From a virus: a stretch of 29,474 nt of DNA. Below are positions 1 to 10,472 of this stretch, piece by piece; within the stretch, counting starts at the first letter, position 1, and each line of letters opens with the position of its first letter. The translations under genes were made by a program, and so were the position numbers. Location: IMG/VR virus record IMGVR_UViG_3300031841_001889, positions 1 to 29,474 of that record; one strand, 5' to 3'. The notes beneath the pieces are model-generated. The model saw only the letters and a program-made list of their open reading frames with translations. It was not told the DNA's origin and ran no database searches.

Positions 1-3000
1 AAGCCACAAGAGGCGGTTTATTAATGGCTGCCGTTGGTGAAATGGAAACTGAAATGGGTATGAATCGTCTTATTCAGTTAGCGCAACAGACTGGCTTTAT
101 GATGGGTAATTTAACTAAAGCGCAATATGATGCTCTTAGCGCAGAACAACAAGCAAATGTTGTTCGTGGTAATACAATTCGTGTATTAGACCAATTAAAC
201 ACTGTTGAAAACTCTTCTGTTGCTACAATGGAAGATATTACTTTTGTTCTTAACCAGTTTTCTTCACAAGCAAATATTGCAGGTGAAAGTATTGGTGAAA
301 TGGCCGCAATGTCTGCTTTACTACTTGAAACTGGTGAAGAAGTAAGCAGAGCCGGAACAGGTTTGCGTATGATTTATCAGCGCATCGGTAATGCTAATAC
401 AGATGCCGTTAAAGTTTTACAAGAATTGATGGGTGGTGTTGAAGCCTCTGTTGTTACACAAATGAAACTTTCTGATATTATTAGAGAAATTGCGCCTGCT
501 TATGCAACAATGACTGCTGAACAAAAGCGTAATCTTGCAGTATCAATTGCCGGCTCCCGCCACTATGTAAAGTTCCTTAAAATAATGGAAAATCAAGAAA
601 GGCTTGTTGAGTTACAAAGTGCTGCCCACGCCGGTGCATATGATGCTATTGGTGAATATACAAAAAGAGCAGAAAGCAATGTTTTCCAAATGCAACAGTT
701 GCAGGCTATTACTGAAAATGTTCGTGTGGAAATTGGTGAAAATCTTGCTCAAGCATACATAGATGCTAATATTCATGCTTACAACTTTTTGAATGTTATT
801 AAGTCTTTTACAGAAACAGATTTTGGTCTAAACGCAATGACAAATATAATTAATCTTGCAGGATTATATCAAAACTTTATTGCGCCATTTGCTAATGTTG
901 GTTTTCAAGTATTTAATATGATTATTGGATTCAAAACTTTAGGCGCAGTCCAAAGAGCAATGAGCGCAGATGCAGTAAATACAAGAAATCGTTATATTGA
1001 ATTAACTGCGCAATTAAAACTTCAAGCCGCAGCAGCCGGAGAATTAAGCGTAAGTAATAACTATCTTGTTTCTAACATGAAATATCAAAGTTTTTATGCA
1101 AACGAACTAAAAACTTCGTTAAGCGCATACAATATGACTACTGGCGCAGTAAAACAATTAGACCAAGAAATGCGCATACATAGTGAAACTATAAAAATAA
1201 TGACTCGACAACAGGAAATTCTTTCTGAAAGAGGTAAGTTTAACGCAAGAACACACTCTATTACTGGTGAAAAAATAAGATATAGCACTGCTGCTTTAAC
1301 CGATGCAGTTTATGCGCACGCATTTGCCAACATAGAACTAAATAAGTTTCAACAGTTACAAAATAGGGCTTCGATGGCAATTGATTTGTATTCAAATAGA
1401 ATAGCAAAAATGCCAGTTCTTATTTCAAATTATAACAACTTAATGGCGGGTGGACTACCAACTTTAATGAAACATGTTCAAGCACAAAGAGAAATTTTAA
1501 CTACAAGACAACAAGAACATGCTATACTAAATAGTCATATTGCTATTTTACAACCTTTAACAGTTGCAGAAGAAGAAGAGTTACAAAAAACCGTTCAACT
1601 TAATAATGCAGAAATGCACAGTCTAAGAATAAAGCAAGGCTTACTCAGAAGTGATATGTTAAGAGCGCAAATTGCAGGCGTTAATACACTTGAAATGGAA
1701 GAACAAATTGCAGTTTTAGACCAAGAAATACAAGCATTACAGCAAAAAAATAATACTTTAGAACAAGGTCTTGTTGCTTCCAGACAACAAAGGGCTGCAA
1801 ATGAAGCATCAGCCGTTTCTGCGCAAAAATCATCGTTAAGTTTTAGACAACAAACAGTTGCGCTAATGCAAACTACTGGCGCATCTTTGAAAGCAGGATT
1901 AAGTATGCAAAGATTACAAAGTTCTATGATGCCTTTAATGATGATTGTTCCTTTCCTTGTTGATTCTGAAAAACAAATGGCTGTTATGATGGGCGGAATG
2001 CTTGCTATGGGTGTTATGAGAGCAGTTATGGCATTTCAAGCAAAAAATATAGCAATGACAAAAACAGTAGTTTTGCAGGCTGCGGTAAGTGGGGGTATGT
2101 CTTTAGTCGCAGCAGGCGCAGCAATGCTCGCAGCAACACTATTAGTTGACGCATTTATTGGTGACAAGTTTTTATCATCACCACTTGATAATCTAAATGA
2201 CTTTAATGACGGTCTTGTTACTGCTGAATCCAATCTTGCCGGAATAATGAGCGATACTGACGCAATTCTTTCTGGTGTAGTTGACAAATCCTTTGGAGAA
2301 ATTAGTAATTCTGTAAGTGAAATGGATAATGGCATAACCGCAATATCACAACATATTGATGAGTTAACAGCAATGAGAAGTGGCACAACAAAAGATAGCG
2401 CACTTTACAATCAATTAACTTCTGATATAGAGGCTGCGGAAAAGGCGCAACATAATCTTGAAGGTTTAAGAGATGCAAGATTAAACTTATCTAAAATTGA
2501 TGAGGCTTTAGCAGGCAAAGGATTTGACGCAGGCGTTAAAATGACAAGCGAAGAAGAGTATTTTTTTAAGAAACAAAAAAGAGGGTCACTTGGCTATGAA
2601 ATAGTAGGAGAAGGATTTAACGCTCTAAAAACAGGAGAAAAGTTTTTTGTTGAATATACAAATTTACAAGGTGAATTTATAGAAGAAAGTTATGATACTT
2701 ATAATGATGCTGAAAATAGAAGGGCTGAGTTAATCCAAAGATATAATGAACAAGGATTAAATGCGCAACAAGACTATCTTAGCGCATTACTTAACAATGA
2801 AAAAGAAGCGCAAGAACAATCTATTAATTTACTTACAGAAAGTAACGAGCAAGCAATGGGAGAAATGTTTAATTTTGCTAATGCAAGAGAAGAATTATTT
2901 TTCGGTCAGCGTCAAAACTTTACCGGCGCACTTTACAAACAAGTATCTCAAGGTGGCATAGAAAACTTGTTGCATAAAACAGAAATAATTCAAACAAATG

Positions 3001-3092
3001 TATTTAACGGCATGACTTTACCAGAAATGGTTAGTAAAGTATCAGATGGAGTAGTAAGTGAGTTGAAGAGTCGTGGAGTTCCGATAGCATGA
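1..3092 (+). CDS. Tail tape-measure protein, 5'-truncated by window edge
   Basis: The reading frame is open from the first bases of the window (phase begins at base 3), so the ATG at 24 is probably internal and the gene starts upstream. The first ~140 residues resemble the conserved core of phage tape-measure proteins (TP901/PhageMin_Tail type): a Gly-rich ATRGGLL stretch, then a helical segment with MSALLLETGEEVSRAGTGLRMIYQRI, the usual 'ETG..A..AGT.LR' signature. Long coiled-coil, Gln/Glu-rich helices follow (about residues 390-610). A strongly hydrophobic Met/Ala/Gly block lies at about residues 640-715 (numbered from the ATG at 24), as expected for the part that inserts during genome ejection. 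The C-terminus is again helical. In the family this protein sets tail length and is ejected ahead of DNA. It overlaps the next gene by ATGA. Family assignment is by motif, not by search. Confidence 0.85.
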   Translation, partial: ATRGGLLMAAVGEMETEMGMNRLIQLAQQTGFMMGNLTKAQYDALSAEQQANVVRGNTIRVLDQLNTVENSSVATMEDITFVLNQFSSQANIAGESIGEMAAMSALLLETGEEVSRAGTGLRMIYQRIGNANTDAVKVLQELMGGVEASVVTQMKLSDIIREIAPAYATMTAEQKRNLAVSIAGSRHYVKFLKIMENQERLVELQSAAHAGAYDAIGEYTKRAESNVFQMQQLQAITENVRVEIGENLAQAYIDANIHAYNFLNVIKSFTETDFGLNAMTNIINLAGLYQNFIAPFANVGFQVFNMIIGFKTLGAVQRAMSADAVNTRNRYIELTAQLKLQAAAAGELSVSNNYLVSNMKYQSFYANELKTSLSAYNMTTGAVKQLDQEMRIHSETIKIMTRQQEILSERGKFNARTHSITGEKIRYSTAALTDAVYAHAFANIELNKFQQLQNRASMAIDLYSNRIAKMPVLISNYNNLMAGGLPTLMKHVQAQREILTTRQQEHAILNSHIAILQPLTVAEEEELQKTVQLNNAEMHSLRIKQGLLRSDMLRAQIAGVNTLEMEEQIAVLDQEIQALQQKNNTLEQGLVASRQQRAANEASAVSAQKSSLSFRQQTVALMQTTGASLKAGLSMQRLQSSMMPLMMIVPFLVDSEKQMAVMMGGMLAMGVMRAVMAFQAKNIAMTKTVVLQAAVSGGMSLVAAGAAMLAATLLVDAFIGDKFLSSPLDNLNDFNDGLVTAESNLAGIMSDTDAILSGVVDKSFGEISNSVSEMDNGITAISQHIDELTAMRSGTTKDSALYNQLTSDIEAAEKAQHNLEGLRDARLNLSKIDEALAGKGFDAGVKMTSEEEYFFKKQKRGSLGYEIVGEGFNALKTGEKFFVEYTNLQGEFIEESYDTYNDAENRRAELIQRYNEQGLNAQQDYLSALLNNEKEAQEQSINLLTESNEQAMGEMFNFANAREELFFGQRQNFTGALYKQVSQGGIENLLHKTEIIQTNVFNGMTLPEMVSKVSDGVVSELKSRGVPIA

Positions 3093-6000
3093 AATCAATT
3101 AATTTAGAACAAACATATTGGCTAACAGGATATTATGATGATTTTCATATGCCTATTGCGGTAGCAGATGATAAAAATAGTGGTAGCGCAAGAACATCAG
3201 ACCATACAATTTCTCATTATGGAAGTGTTTTAGGTGGTTACAATCATCTTAATCCAAAATTTTATTATTCATACATTGATAGGGTGCGCTCACTTAGTCA
3301 TGCTTCAACAGACCCTTTAATTACTGCTGAAAATCACGATTATTTTACAACAGATAATAATAAACTTACAGTAAATCGTGGTATTCACGAATGGATAACT
3401 GTTGATATTGGAAATACTGATGGTTCATATCCCGAATACCAATCATTTTTATCTATACCAACAAGTTTTTGCGCAAACAGACACAAATGGGGTGGAAGTG
3501 GAACAGAAGGATATTTAAGATTTACAAATAGTTTTGATTCATTTGGAAATTATTATGCGCCAACAGGAGACATAGACCCAACTTTAGGCGGAGATAGAAT
3601 ATTGTCTTCACAAACAGATTTAGGCACACAAAACCTATACTTAGGAAGTTACGGCAGAATGATTACAGAAAATCTTGAAACAGAAATTAAACATAATTTT
3701 TTTACAGGAGTTTATACTGGTGAAAGACCTCAAAGTTCTTATGATAAAACATTAACAAGACCGGAAAAATATTTATTTGAAGTTAAATCACCTTCGGGAA
3801 CAAACTTTATGGTTAACAGTTTATACAATGATGCTAACTCAACCGGAACAACAAGATTACTAACATATGATGGTAATTTAAGATTTAGAGGCATAGGAGA
3901 AATGTTTCATTTGCGCATTTCTGCGCATCAAATTGGAGACTGGCAATTAGATAAATATGTATTAAAAATTGGCTATGACACTTCTGCGGTATATGACACA
4001 ACAGCAGATGATTTTAGTTCAACAGGAGTTCTTGCTTCTATTGATATAACACTTGCTAATTTAGGTTTAGTAGGTGTATTAGATAAATGGGATGGCGCAA
4101 CGGAAAATAATTATGACGCAAATTTAGTGTGGGCTGATATATTTGTTTATTTTGATTTTGATGCTTTAACATGGGAAGCATACGCAAATGACGACACAGT
4201 TGCATTTGATAGTGGCGCAATAAATGGCGCAATTACATTTACTACTGCAAAAGGATGGAGTCTTGATGCTATTTGGACTTCAAATGGAACAGAAAATTGT
4301 GTAGTTCTTGATACTTTAATTGACAGAGTTGCAGTTTGTTTTCCTTTGAATTGGCGTTTAGGAGGCACATATCCGCCACCAGTAAAAAGCATGACTTATT
4401 CAAGTGGCGCAGATAAAACTTCAAGTATGGCTGTTGAAATTCTTGACGACTTAAATGAATATAGTTTGTCTGCTTTAACTACTGGTTCTTCTGCTTCTGA
4501 ATGGAGATTAATTTCATTTATTGGAAATTATGAAGAAAGACCTATTTGGTATGGATTTCTTGAGTCTATTCAACATAATCAAGATAGTAAAAACTTAACA
4601 CTTTCAACCAGAATAACTGCGCAAGATTCATCATTTATTTTAGATAGAGTGTTGCCTATTTGGGAAACAGGACAAAATGCGCATTTTAGTTTGAATCAAC
4701 ATATATCAATGGATTCAACAAATAGTAAAAGACAGTATGACACAAATGAATTGCTAAACACTATGTTGTTTGGTGCGCACTATTTAACAATAGGAAATAA
4801 TAGTTTAGGATTTAATTATTGGAATGAAGACGAAAGTGGAAACTTGCACACAAAAGATAATGACGCAAGAACACATTTGTATAATGGGCAAACCATTCAA
4901 ATGTATGTAAATGAAGATGAATATGGGCCAAGTAATGTTGAAAAGTTTTGGGAAGGCATGAATAACACCAGTTGGGGTCTGCATGAAGTTTATGCAATAG
5001 GTAAAGAACAGTCAACTGGTAACTTTACAATATTTTTGAAATTCGATAAAGACAAATACACAGAGCCAACATGGGCTTCTGCGTCTGATAACACAGTTAC
5101 TATTAGTTCATACAATGGATTATCAGCAAGCGATACAATTACTTTGGAAGGCTCGCAGGGATATGACACAACTTATACTATTGATAGTATAGTTGTTCAA
5201 AGAAGAATGAGCAGACCAAATGGCAGTGCTACTACTGATTACATAAATGTAAATGAAGAAGACTATACAGTTAAAATTATTACAACTACTACATGGTCTG
5301 CTGTTGCAGGTGATGAATTATTTAGAATAGATACACTATACAGAGGATATACTCAACCGGAAACTCCTTACGCTACTCAATTAACAGACGACGGTTCTTT
5401 TTCTCCCGCATGGAATAGTGCCGGTGAAAATCCAATGTCTATGAAAATAGAATTAGCATCATCAGATACTCATAGTTTAGAAGTGGGCGATTGGATAATT
5501 ATGCCGGATGGATTCTATGATACAACAGATAATAGAACATATTATGCTTCTGTTCCTTTACAAGTTATATCAGCAATAAATAACACAGAGTTTCAAGTTC
5601 TTGCGCCATATGATATTTTAGGTGCTTCTGAAACCCAAAAAAGCGCATCAACTCTTGCAGACTCAACTTACATTACCAAAACTTCAATTTTTAACGCAAA
5701 TCCAAACGCAACAGAAATGCGCATACCAAAATCAAAACCAATTATTTATGAAACTCACCCAACAACAAACGCAGTAATGGAAAGAGTCAAGCATAGAACA
5801 ATACATGCAAGATGGATGCGTGACTTAGTTCAGTCTCCTTTCTTTAGAGCGCAATTTGGTATAATAGAAGCAATTCCTTATTGGAGAGCAGGTCAAGGTT
5901 CTGCGCTAAATCATATTATTTCTCCAAATATGGCAACAGCGCACCCATCCAGTTTAACAGGATATAATTCAGATGGAACATGTATAGGTTGGGAAGGATT

Positions 6001-9000
6001 AGATACTTCTTACCATGCTTTAGCCGGTTCAAATCAAATTGATTCGACGCAAACTACTTTACGGTTTGACGAATGTGGTCTATGGTATTACATTAAGAAG
6101 TATAACATGGAAGATACAGGAATTGTTCTTGAGTTGTTAGATACTGAAACAAACGATTGCCAATATGTAATAGCCAATGGTGTTACCGACCCATCAGTTT
6201 CAGATACAGTTGATTATGACAAAACAACGGAATTATTTACAATCACTGGTAGCGCAACAGTTAGAAATGGTGACATTGTAATACATGAAGGGTTTAAGGA
6301 GTCTGACTTAAATGGAGTTTTTCAAGTAGTTTCAAACAATCCATCAACTGCGCACAATGTTTATTCTGCGCAAAAAATATTCTATGAGCCTATGATTGAT
6401 GAGTTTGCTTATGTAAAAAACCAATATCAAGGAAACTCTCAGTGGACTTTAGGTTCTGCGCACTACTTTAATGACCCAGATGCAATAAAGGTAAATAGGG
6501 TTGATGTTGATTTTACTAATTCTTCTTCTGCGTTTAAGCCATTATCGCAAACCGGCGCAACTTTTAGAAAAGGTAGCATTGACATTACAGGAGTAAAAGG
6601 AATAAAAAAGACATTTGACCCTTCTAAAACAATTTACACTTTGCGCAAAATAAATGAAAGTAATGGTTACAAACACTGTTATGTTCTTTGGGCTGATATG
6701 CGCAACGACGGAACAGCAAATGCTGATGGCGGGGAAAGAGTTTCTGATTTTGGTATCATTTTACCTACATCGAAAAACTACAAAGTAAATGTTTCAATAG
6801 CAGACCAATTCGACCAAAACGGCAACCCAGACATATTTACGGAATTAAAAATAGGCGAAGATGTTGACTTATGGCAGTTTGACGCAAACACAGAACCATT
6901 TACAGGTAGCGCATGGAGTAGCCTTGATGGTTGTAGTAACTACGAACAATTAGATGATAGATACCACAATTGGGAAAACAAAGGAGGTTCATTCTTAGTA
7001 GTTGACGCATCTCGATTTTATAATCTTAATACAATGGCTACTGGTGGCAGAAGCGGGTATTCAAGTGGTGGTCTTGTTGACTTTGGCGATTATGTTCTTG
7101 CGATTCAAGGTTTCCCTTATTTAACAGACGCTTACTATAAAGCATCAATTTCCTCTTACAAAAACATTGATACCTTTGCCGGTATAGACAATCATCCAAA
7201 CGCTTTGTATATGCTAAATGACAAAACAATTTTAACACAAGATGTTTCGCTTTTAGATACTACTATTTATGTTGATGATAATTCTTTATTTGATACAAGC
7301 GGAACTGGCGCAATTATTTGTCAAACTGGCGAAGGTCGTTCTCAAGAAGATTTAATTTATTACTATTCATGGACTGGAAAGGGAACAGACGCAACATTAG
7401 GAGATAAACTAACAGGAGTCTATATTACTTCTTTTGACCCAGAATCAATAGTTGATATAAACACAATAAACACATTACTAACTGCTGAAAGGTCAAACAT
7501 TACTGGAAATGGGCAAACTCCTTCATCGAGAGCAAATATTGTGCGCAAAACCGAAACCAATCCCGACGGTGTATTCCAAACTGTTTTGGTCTATAATACT
7601 CCTTCGGCTATATTCCCGTTGCGTCTTTCTGTAAATATTGAAGGATTAGTAAAAAGTAAAAATATTGGAACATATTACTCGCATGATAAAATGCGCAGTA
7701 TGTTTTCTCTTGCGTTTGGAGACACATGGGCCACAAACACAAACATGCCTTGCTCTTTCTATATGCCAAAAACAAGACACATGTTAAAAGAAGTCAACGA
7801 TTCTAATGAAGATGATTTTGGTTCTATGTTTGATGGAAGAAATATGTCAATGATGAACATAGCAAAGAATATTACTGAAAAGGATGGTAGCGGAGGCACG
7901 CATCAAACTACTTTTTCATGGCTTATGGATAGAGATAATATTTTTACAATTAGACAAAGAATACCTTCGGGTCTAAGTTTTGATAGAACAAACTTGCTAC
8001 AAAGTAATATGACTACAAAGTTAGGTTCGCAAATAACAAATGTTCGTGTTTATTACAACGGTAATAGTAACTTTGCCGATTTCCCAGAACCAACGGAAAA
8101 CGCAATAACAAGGTGGCGCACTTTACAATACCCAAACATATTCAATAGAGATGAAGCACTTGCTCTCGCAAAACAAGAATATTTGCGTGAAAAGGATAGC
8201 AATGTCGCTATTAGCGCAGAAGTTTTGTTGGGCGCAAACGAACAGAGCAAAATGCTTACTGGTGGCAGATACGGCTATGTTCAAGATTCAGTAGTAAGGC
8301 TGTATGATTATAATAGAAAGACTAACGCTTCATGGAGTAGCATATGGGGAGGATTTGCTAACAAGGGTATAGAAGATTATAGAGACAGCAATAATACTCG
8401 ATTTAGACATGCTTCTGCTACTGACGCAGACTTTACTATCCAAAGCACTAACGGCTCAACGACTGGCGCAGGTCTTTACGCAATACCACAAGATGATACT
8501 CTTGCCAATAACGGCATACTTGTTAAAAGAGCAGATGGGGTTGCGCAAAGCGCAGTAGGAGTAATAGACCTTTTAAGCGGAACTGGAACTGCAAGATATG
8601 ATTCAACAGGAAATGGTGTTTATGGCGCAGTTACCACATTGACTACTGGATGGCAAACCCTTACCGATGTGACCGACGGAGGCTCTATAAGCATATTTTG
8701 TGAGACTGGATTTAGTGTTCCCACTGCTACGGTTGACATTCATTATGCGTATGGGCTACCGAGATACAGAGGCCACCCTCAATACGCAACAAGAAGTCTT
8801 ACAAGTGCGCTAAAGGTAATGTATGTTGATAAAAATACACCGAAACTAAGCGAAGGCACAAATCAAGAAATTAGACTTTGCATAACTATTGAAGGTTCTG
8901 CTTCAACAGGACAGGCTACTTCTCCGGTTGACGATACTGCTACATTTAGACTGCATTTATTTGACATACCTTTTGATGAAGTCGAAGATACTATTAACAA

Positions 9001-10369
9001 TCTGCCACCAGAATATGACGCAGGCTCTTACTCTGCAAGTAATTACAATTCTATTGTAGTTGACGGAAACGGATTATACAGAGTCAAAACCCCAGACACT
9101 TATTCATCAACAGATAAATACATTACCTTTTCAGTTGATTATGATTACCTATTAGGTCTTTTGCGCAGAATGGATGAAGAGTTAGAAAGTGGAACGGCAC
9201 ACGATACACTTAGTAACTCTGTTAGTGTATTCGGACACTCCTTTTCCACTACAAACGAATACAGCGCATTCCCGTTAGGTTATTGTTTAGATGGATTTTC
9301 CGGCGCAAAAGCGCACAACACAAGAGGTCTTTACTATGCGCCAAGATTGTGTATAGTTGATGATTTGGTCTATCAGCCTGCAACCACAATATCATTTACA
9401 GATACTCATATTGATTTAACTTCGGAGACTCTAACTATCAACGGCATAAATTGGAATAAGAACTCAAGAGATGTTGATACTGTTCAGTTAGATTTGCAGA
9501 GGACAGATAAGCACTTCGGTTATGGTTTGGCGAGTATGTTCAAAACTATCGCAGACGGCGGTTCTCCAAACTCGCCTCCAAGACCACAATCTCCGGTTCC
9601 ACCGTTACCCCCAAGTTTCCCAAGACCGCCGGTTGGCGGAGGGGGAGGGGTAAGTGCGCAACCATTCTTGCCTTCAACTGGCATTACTGGCGGAGGTGAC
9701 GCATCTTCCTTCTTTGCCGGTCTCTCTAATAACATGCTTTCTGTTGGCGCATTCAGAGGTCTAAAGGGCAAAGCAGACTTCAAAGCAGATGTTGGTTTGG
9801 CAACTGGCGACTTTGGCATTATCGGTCAAAACAGACCGGCAACTGCGCTTTCTGCCGACAGAGATATTGACGGGATTGAATCTTCTATCATGTCGAGCGA
9901 AGGCGCAAGCATTCTTACAAACGATGGCTTTGCGCTTGCCGGAATAACAGACCCAGAAGCGGGTGCGCAGGGAGAAAGTCATAGCAACTCTGTAAATGTC
10001 CGTGTGCCTAATGATGTGAGCGCAGGTTCATTCGTTAGTGTGATTGCGCAAGTTTCATTTGGTGAGTCATCATCAGACATTTGTGAAATAACAACTACCG
10101 TTTCTTGTTCTGAAACAGGAGACTCTAAATCGGAAACCGTTTTGATAAATGGTAGTTCTTCAAGACAGCAAGTGACTATCTTTAGTCCTAACACTATTAA
10201 CGGCGCAAATGTATCGGGTAACACTTTGAAAGTAAATATAGAGAGAAAGCCGGCACAGGGCAACGATAATTCGGGTTATGACTCTATAACATTCCATTCT
10301 TTGTCTGTTAAAATGAGAAGATACAGCAATGCAGGTAATGCGCAAAGCCTAAGCATGAGACCATATTGA
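3089..10369 (+). CDS. Giant tail hub/tip (baseplate or adhesin) structural protein, 2,426 aa
   Basis: Starts at an ATG overlapping the tape-measure stop (ATGA), the usual position for a distal-tail or hub protein. Residues ~484-530 (WYGFLESI, then a short strand and an ITAQDSS..L turn) resemble the first half of tail-hub domains. Residues ~1605-1750 (TFSWLMDRDN, then FTIRQRIP, later ALALAKQEYLREKD) resemble the second half. The long middle is rich in Asn, Thr, Ser and Tyr, beta-rich by eye, with no membrane segment. A Pro-rich stretch followed by five glycines (about residues 2158-2187) makes a hinge before a ~240-residue Ser/Gly-rich C-terminal domain that could bind receptor or glycan. The whole may act as hub, spike and adhesin in one chain. 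Tail role is well supported by position and size; domain names and receptor binding are inference. No enzymatic motif was recognised. Confidence 0.7.
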   Translation: MKSINLEQTYWLTGYYDDFHMPIAVADDKNSGSARTSDHTISHYGSVLGGYNHLNPKFYYSYIDRVRSLSHASTDPLITAENHDYFTTDNNKLTVNRGIHEWITVDIGNTDGSYPEYQSFLSIPTSFCANRHKWGGSGTEGYLRFTNSFDSFGNYYAPTGDIDPTLGGDRILSSQTDLGTQNLYLGSYGRMITENLETEIKHNFFTGVYTGERPQSSYDKTLTRPEKYLFEVKSPSGTNFMVNSLYNDANSTGTTRLLTYDGNLRFRGIGEMFHLRISAHQIGDWQLDKYVLKIGYDTSAVYDTTADDFSSTGVLASIDITLANLGLVGVLDKWDGATENNYDANLVWADIFVYFDFDALTWEAYANDDTVAFDSGAINGAITFTTAKGWSLDAIWTSNGTENCVVLDTLIDRVAVCFPLNWRLGGTYPPPVKSMTYSSGADKTSSMAVEILDDLNEYSLSALTTGSSASEWRLISFIGNYEERPIWYGFLESIQHNQDSKNLTLSTRITAQDSSFILDRVLPIWETGQNAHFSLNQHISMDSTNSKRQYDTNELLNTMLFGAHYLTIGNNSLGFNYWNEDESGNLHTKDNDARTHLYNGQTIQMYVNEDEYGPSNVEKFWEGMNNTSWGLHEVYAIGKEQSTGNFTIFLKFDKDKYTEPTWASASDNTVTISSYNGLSASDTITLEGSQGYDTTYTIDSIVVQRRMSRPNGSATTDYINVNEEDYTVKIITTTTWSAVAGDELFRIDTLYRGYTQPETPYATQLTDDGSFSPAWNSAGENPMSMKIELASSDTHSLEVGDWIIMPDGFYDTTDNRTYYASVPLQVISAINNTEFQVLAPYDILGASETQKSASTLADSTYITKTSIFNANPNATEMRIPKSKPIIYETHPTTNAVMERVKHRTIHARWMRDLVQSPFFRAQFGIIEAIPYWRAGQGSALNHIISPNMATAHPSSLTGYNSDGTCIGWEGLDTSYHALAGSNQIDSTQTTLRFDECGLWYYIKKYNMEDTGIVLELLDTETNDCQYVIANGVTDPSVSDTVDYDKTTELFTITGSATVRNGDIVIHEGFKESDLNGVFQVVSNNPSTAHNVYSAQKIFYEPMIDEFAYVKNQYQGNSQWTLGSAHYFNDPDAIKVNRVDVDFTNSSSAFKPLSQTGATFRKGSIDITGVKGIKKTFDPSKTIYTLRKINESNGYKHCYVLWADMRNDGTANADGGERVSDFGIILPTSKNYKVNVSIADQFDQNGNPDIFTELKIGEDVDLWQFDANTEPFTGSAWSSLDGCSNYEQLDDRYHNWENKGGSFLVVDASRFYNLNTMATGGRSGYSSGGLVDFGDYVLAIQGFPYLTDAYYKASISSYKNIDTFAGIDNHPNALYMLNDKTILTQDVSLLDTTIYVDDNSLFDTSGTGAIICQTGEGRSQEDLIYYYSWTGKGTDATLGDKLTGVYITSFDPESIVDINTINTLLTAERSNITGNGQTPSSRANIVRKTETNPDGVFQTVLVYNTPSAIFPLRLSVNIEGLVKSKNIGTYYSHDKMRSMFSLAFGDTWATNTNMPCSFYMPKTRHMLKEVNDSNEDDFGSMFDGRNMSMMNIAKNITEKDGSGGTHQTTFSWLMDRDNIFTIRQRIPSGLSFDRTNLLQSNMTTKLGSQITNVRVYYNGNSNFADFPEPTENAITRWRTLQYPNIFNRDEALALAKQEYLREKDSNVAISAEVLLGANEQSKMLTGGRYGYVQDSVVRLYDYNRKTNASWSSIWGGFANKGIEDYRDSNNTRFRHASATDADFTIQSTNGSTTGAGLYAIPQDDTLANNGILVKRADGVAQSAVGVIDLLSGTGTARYDSTGNGVYGAVTTLTTGWQTLTDVTDGGSISIFCETGFSVPTATVDIHYAYGLPRYRGHPQYATRSLTSALKVMYVDKNTPKLSEGTNQEIRLCITIEGSASTGQATSPVDDTATFRLHLFDIPFDEVEDTINNLPPEYDAGSYSASNYNSIVVDGNGLYRVKTPDTYSSTDKYITFSVDYDYLLGLLRRMDEELESGTAHDTLSNSVSVFGHSFSTTNEYSAFPLGYCLDGFSGAKAHNTRGLYYAPRLCIVDDLVYQPATTISFTDTHIDLTSETLTINGINWNKNSRDVDTVQLDLQRTDKHFGYGLASMFKTIADGGSPNSPPRPQSPVPPLPPSFPRPPVGGGGGVSAQPFLPSTGITGGGDASSFFAGLSNNMLSVGAFRGLKGKADFKADVGLATGDFGIIGQNRPATALSADRDIDGIESSIMSSEGASILTNDGFALAGITDPEAGAQGESHSNSVNVRVPNDVSAGSFVSVIAQVSFGESSSDICEITTTVSCSETGDSKSETVLINGSSSRQQVTIFSPNTINGANVSGNTLKVNIERKPAQGNDNSGYDSITFHSLSVKMRRYSNAGNAQSLSMRPY

Positions 10370-10371
10370 GG

Positions 10372-10447
10372 TGCGGATTGGGCTACTGAAGGAGGAAAGA
10401 CACAGTAACAAGAACCAAAAGAAGTGTTTTTTGTAGCCCTCTCCGCA
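10372..10447. terminator. Long imperfect hairpin between convergent genes; probable bidirectional terminator
   Basis: Arms at 10372-10386 (TGCGGATTGGGCTAC) and 10433-10447 (GTAGCCCTCTCCGCA) pair at 13 of 15 positions. An inner stem can form between 10396-10403 (AAAGACAC) and 10424-10431 (GTGTTTTT) with one G-U pair, leaving a 9-base bulge on the left arm only. A T6 run at 10427-10432 on the plus strand would serve U-rich termination of the structural operon. The element lies between the stop of the 2,426-aa gene and the stop of the convergent nuclease gene. A small structured RNA is the alternative reading. Confidence 0.6.
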
Positions 10448-10472
10448 AATATACCACAACAGGACTCTCTTA

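Noticed and set aside
8881-9700. Possible second hub or fibre gene start within the 2,426-aa frame
   Set aside because: The frame is continuous with no RBS or TATA signal near the hinge, so one long protein is simpler.
9520-9819. Minus-strand frame with a Pro/Gly-rich product opposite the hub gene
   Set aside because: It is the antisense of the Pro-rich/Gly5 hinge; low complexity and no start signal or coupling.
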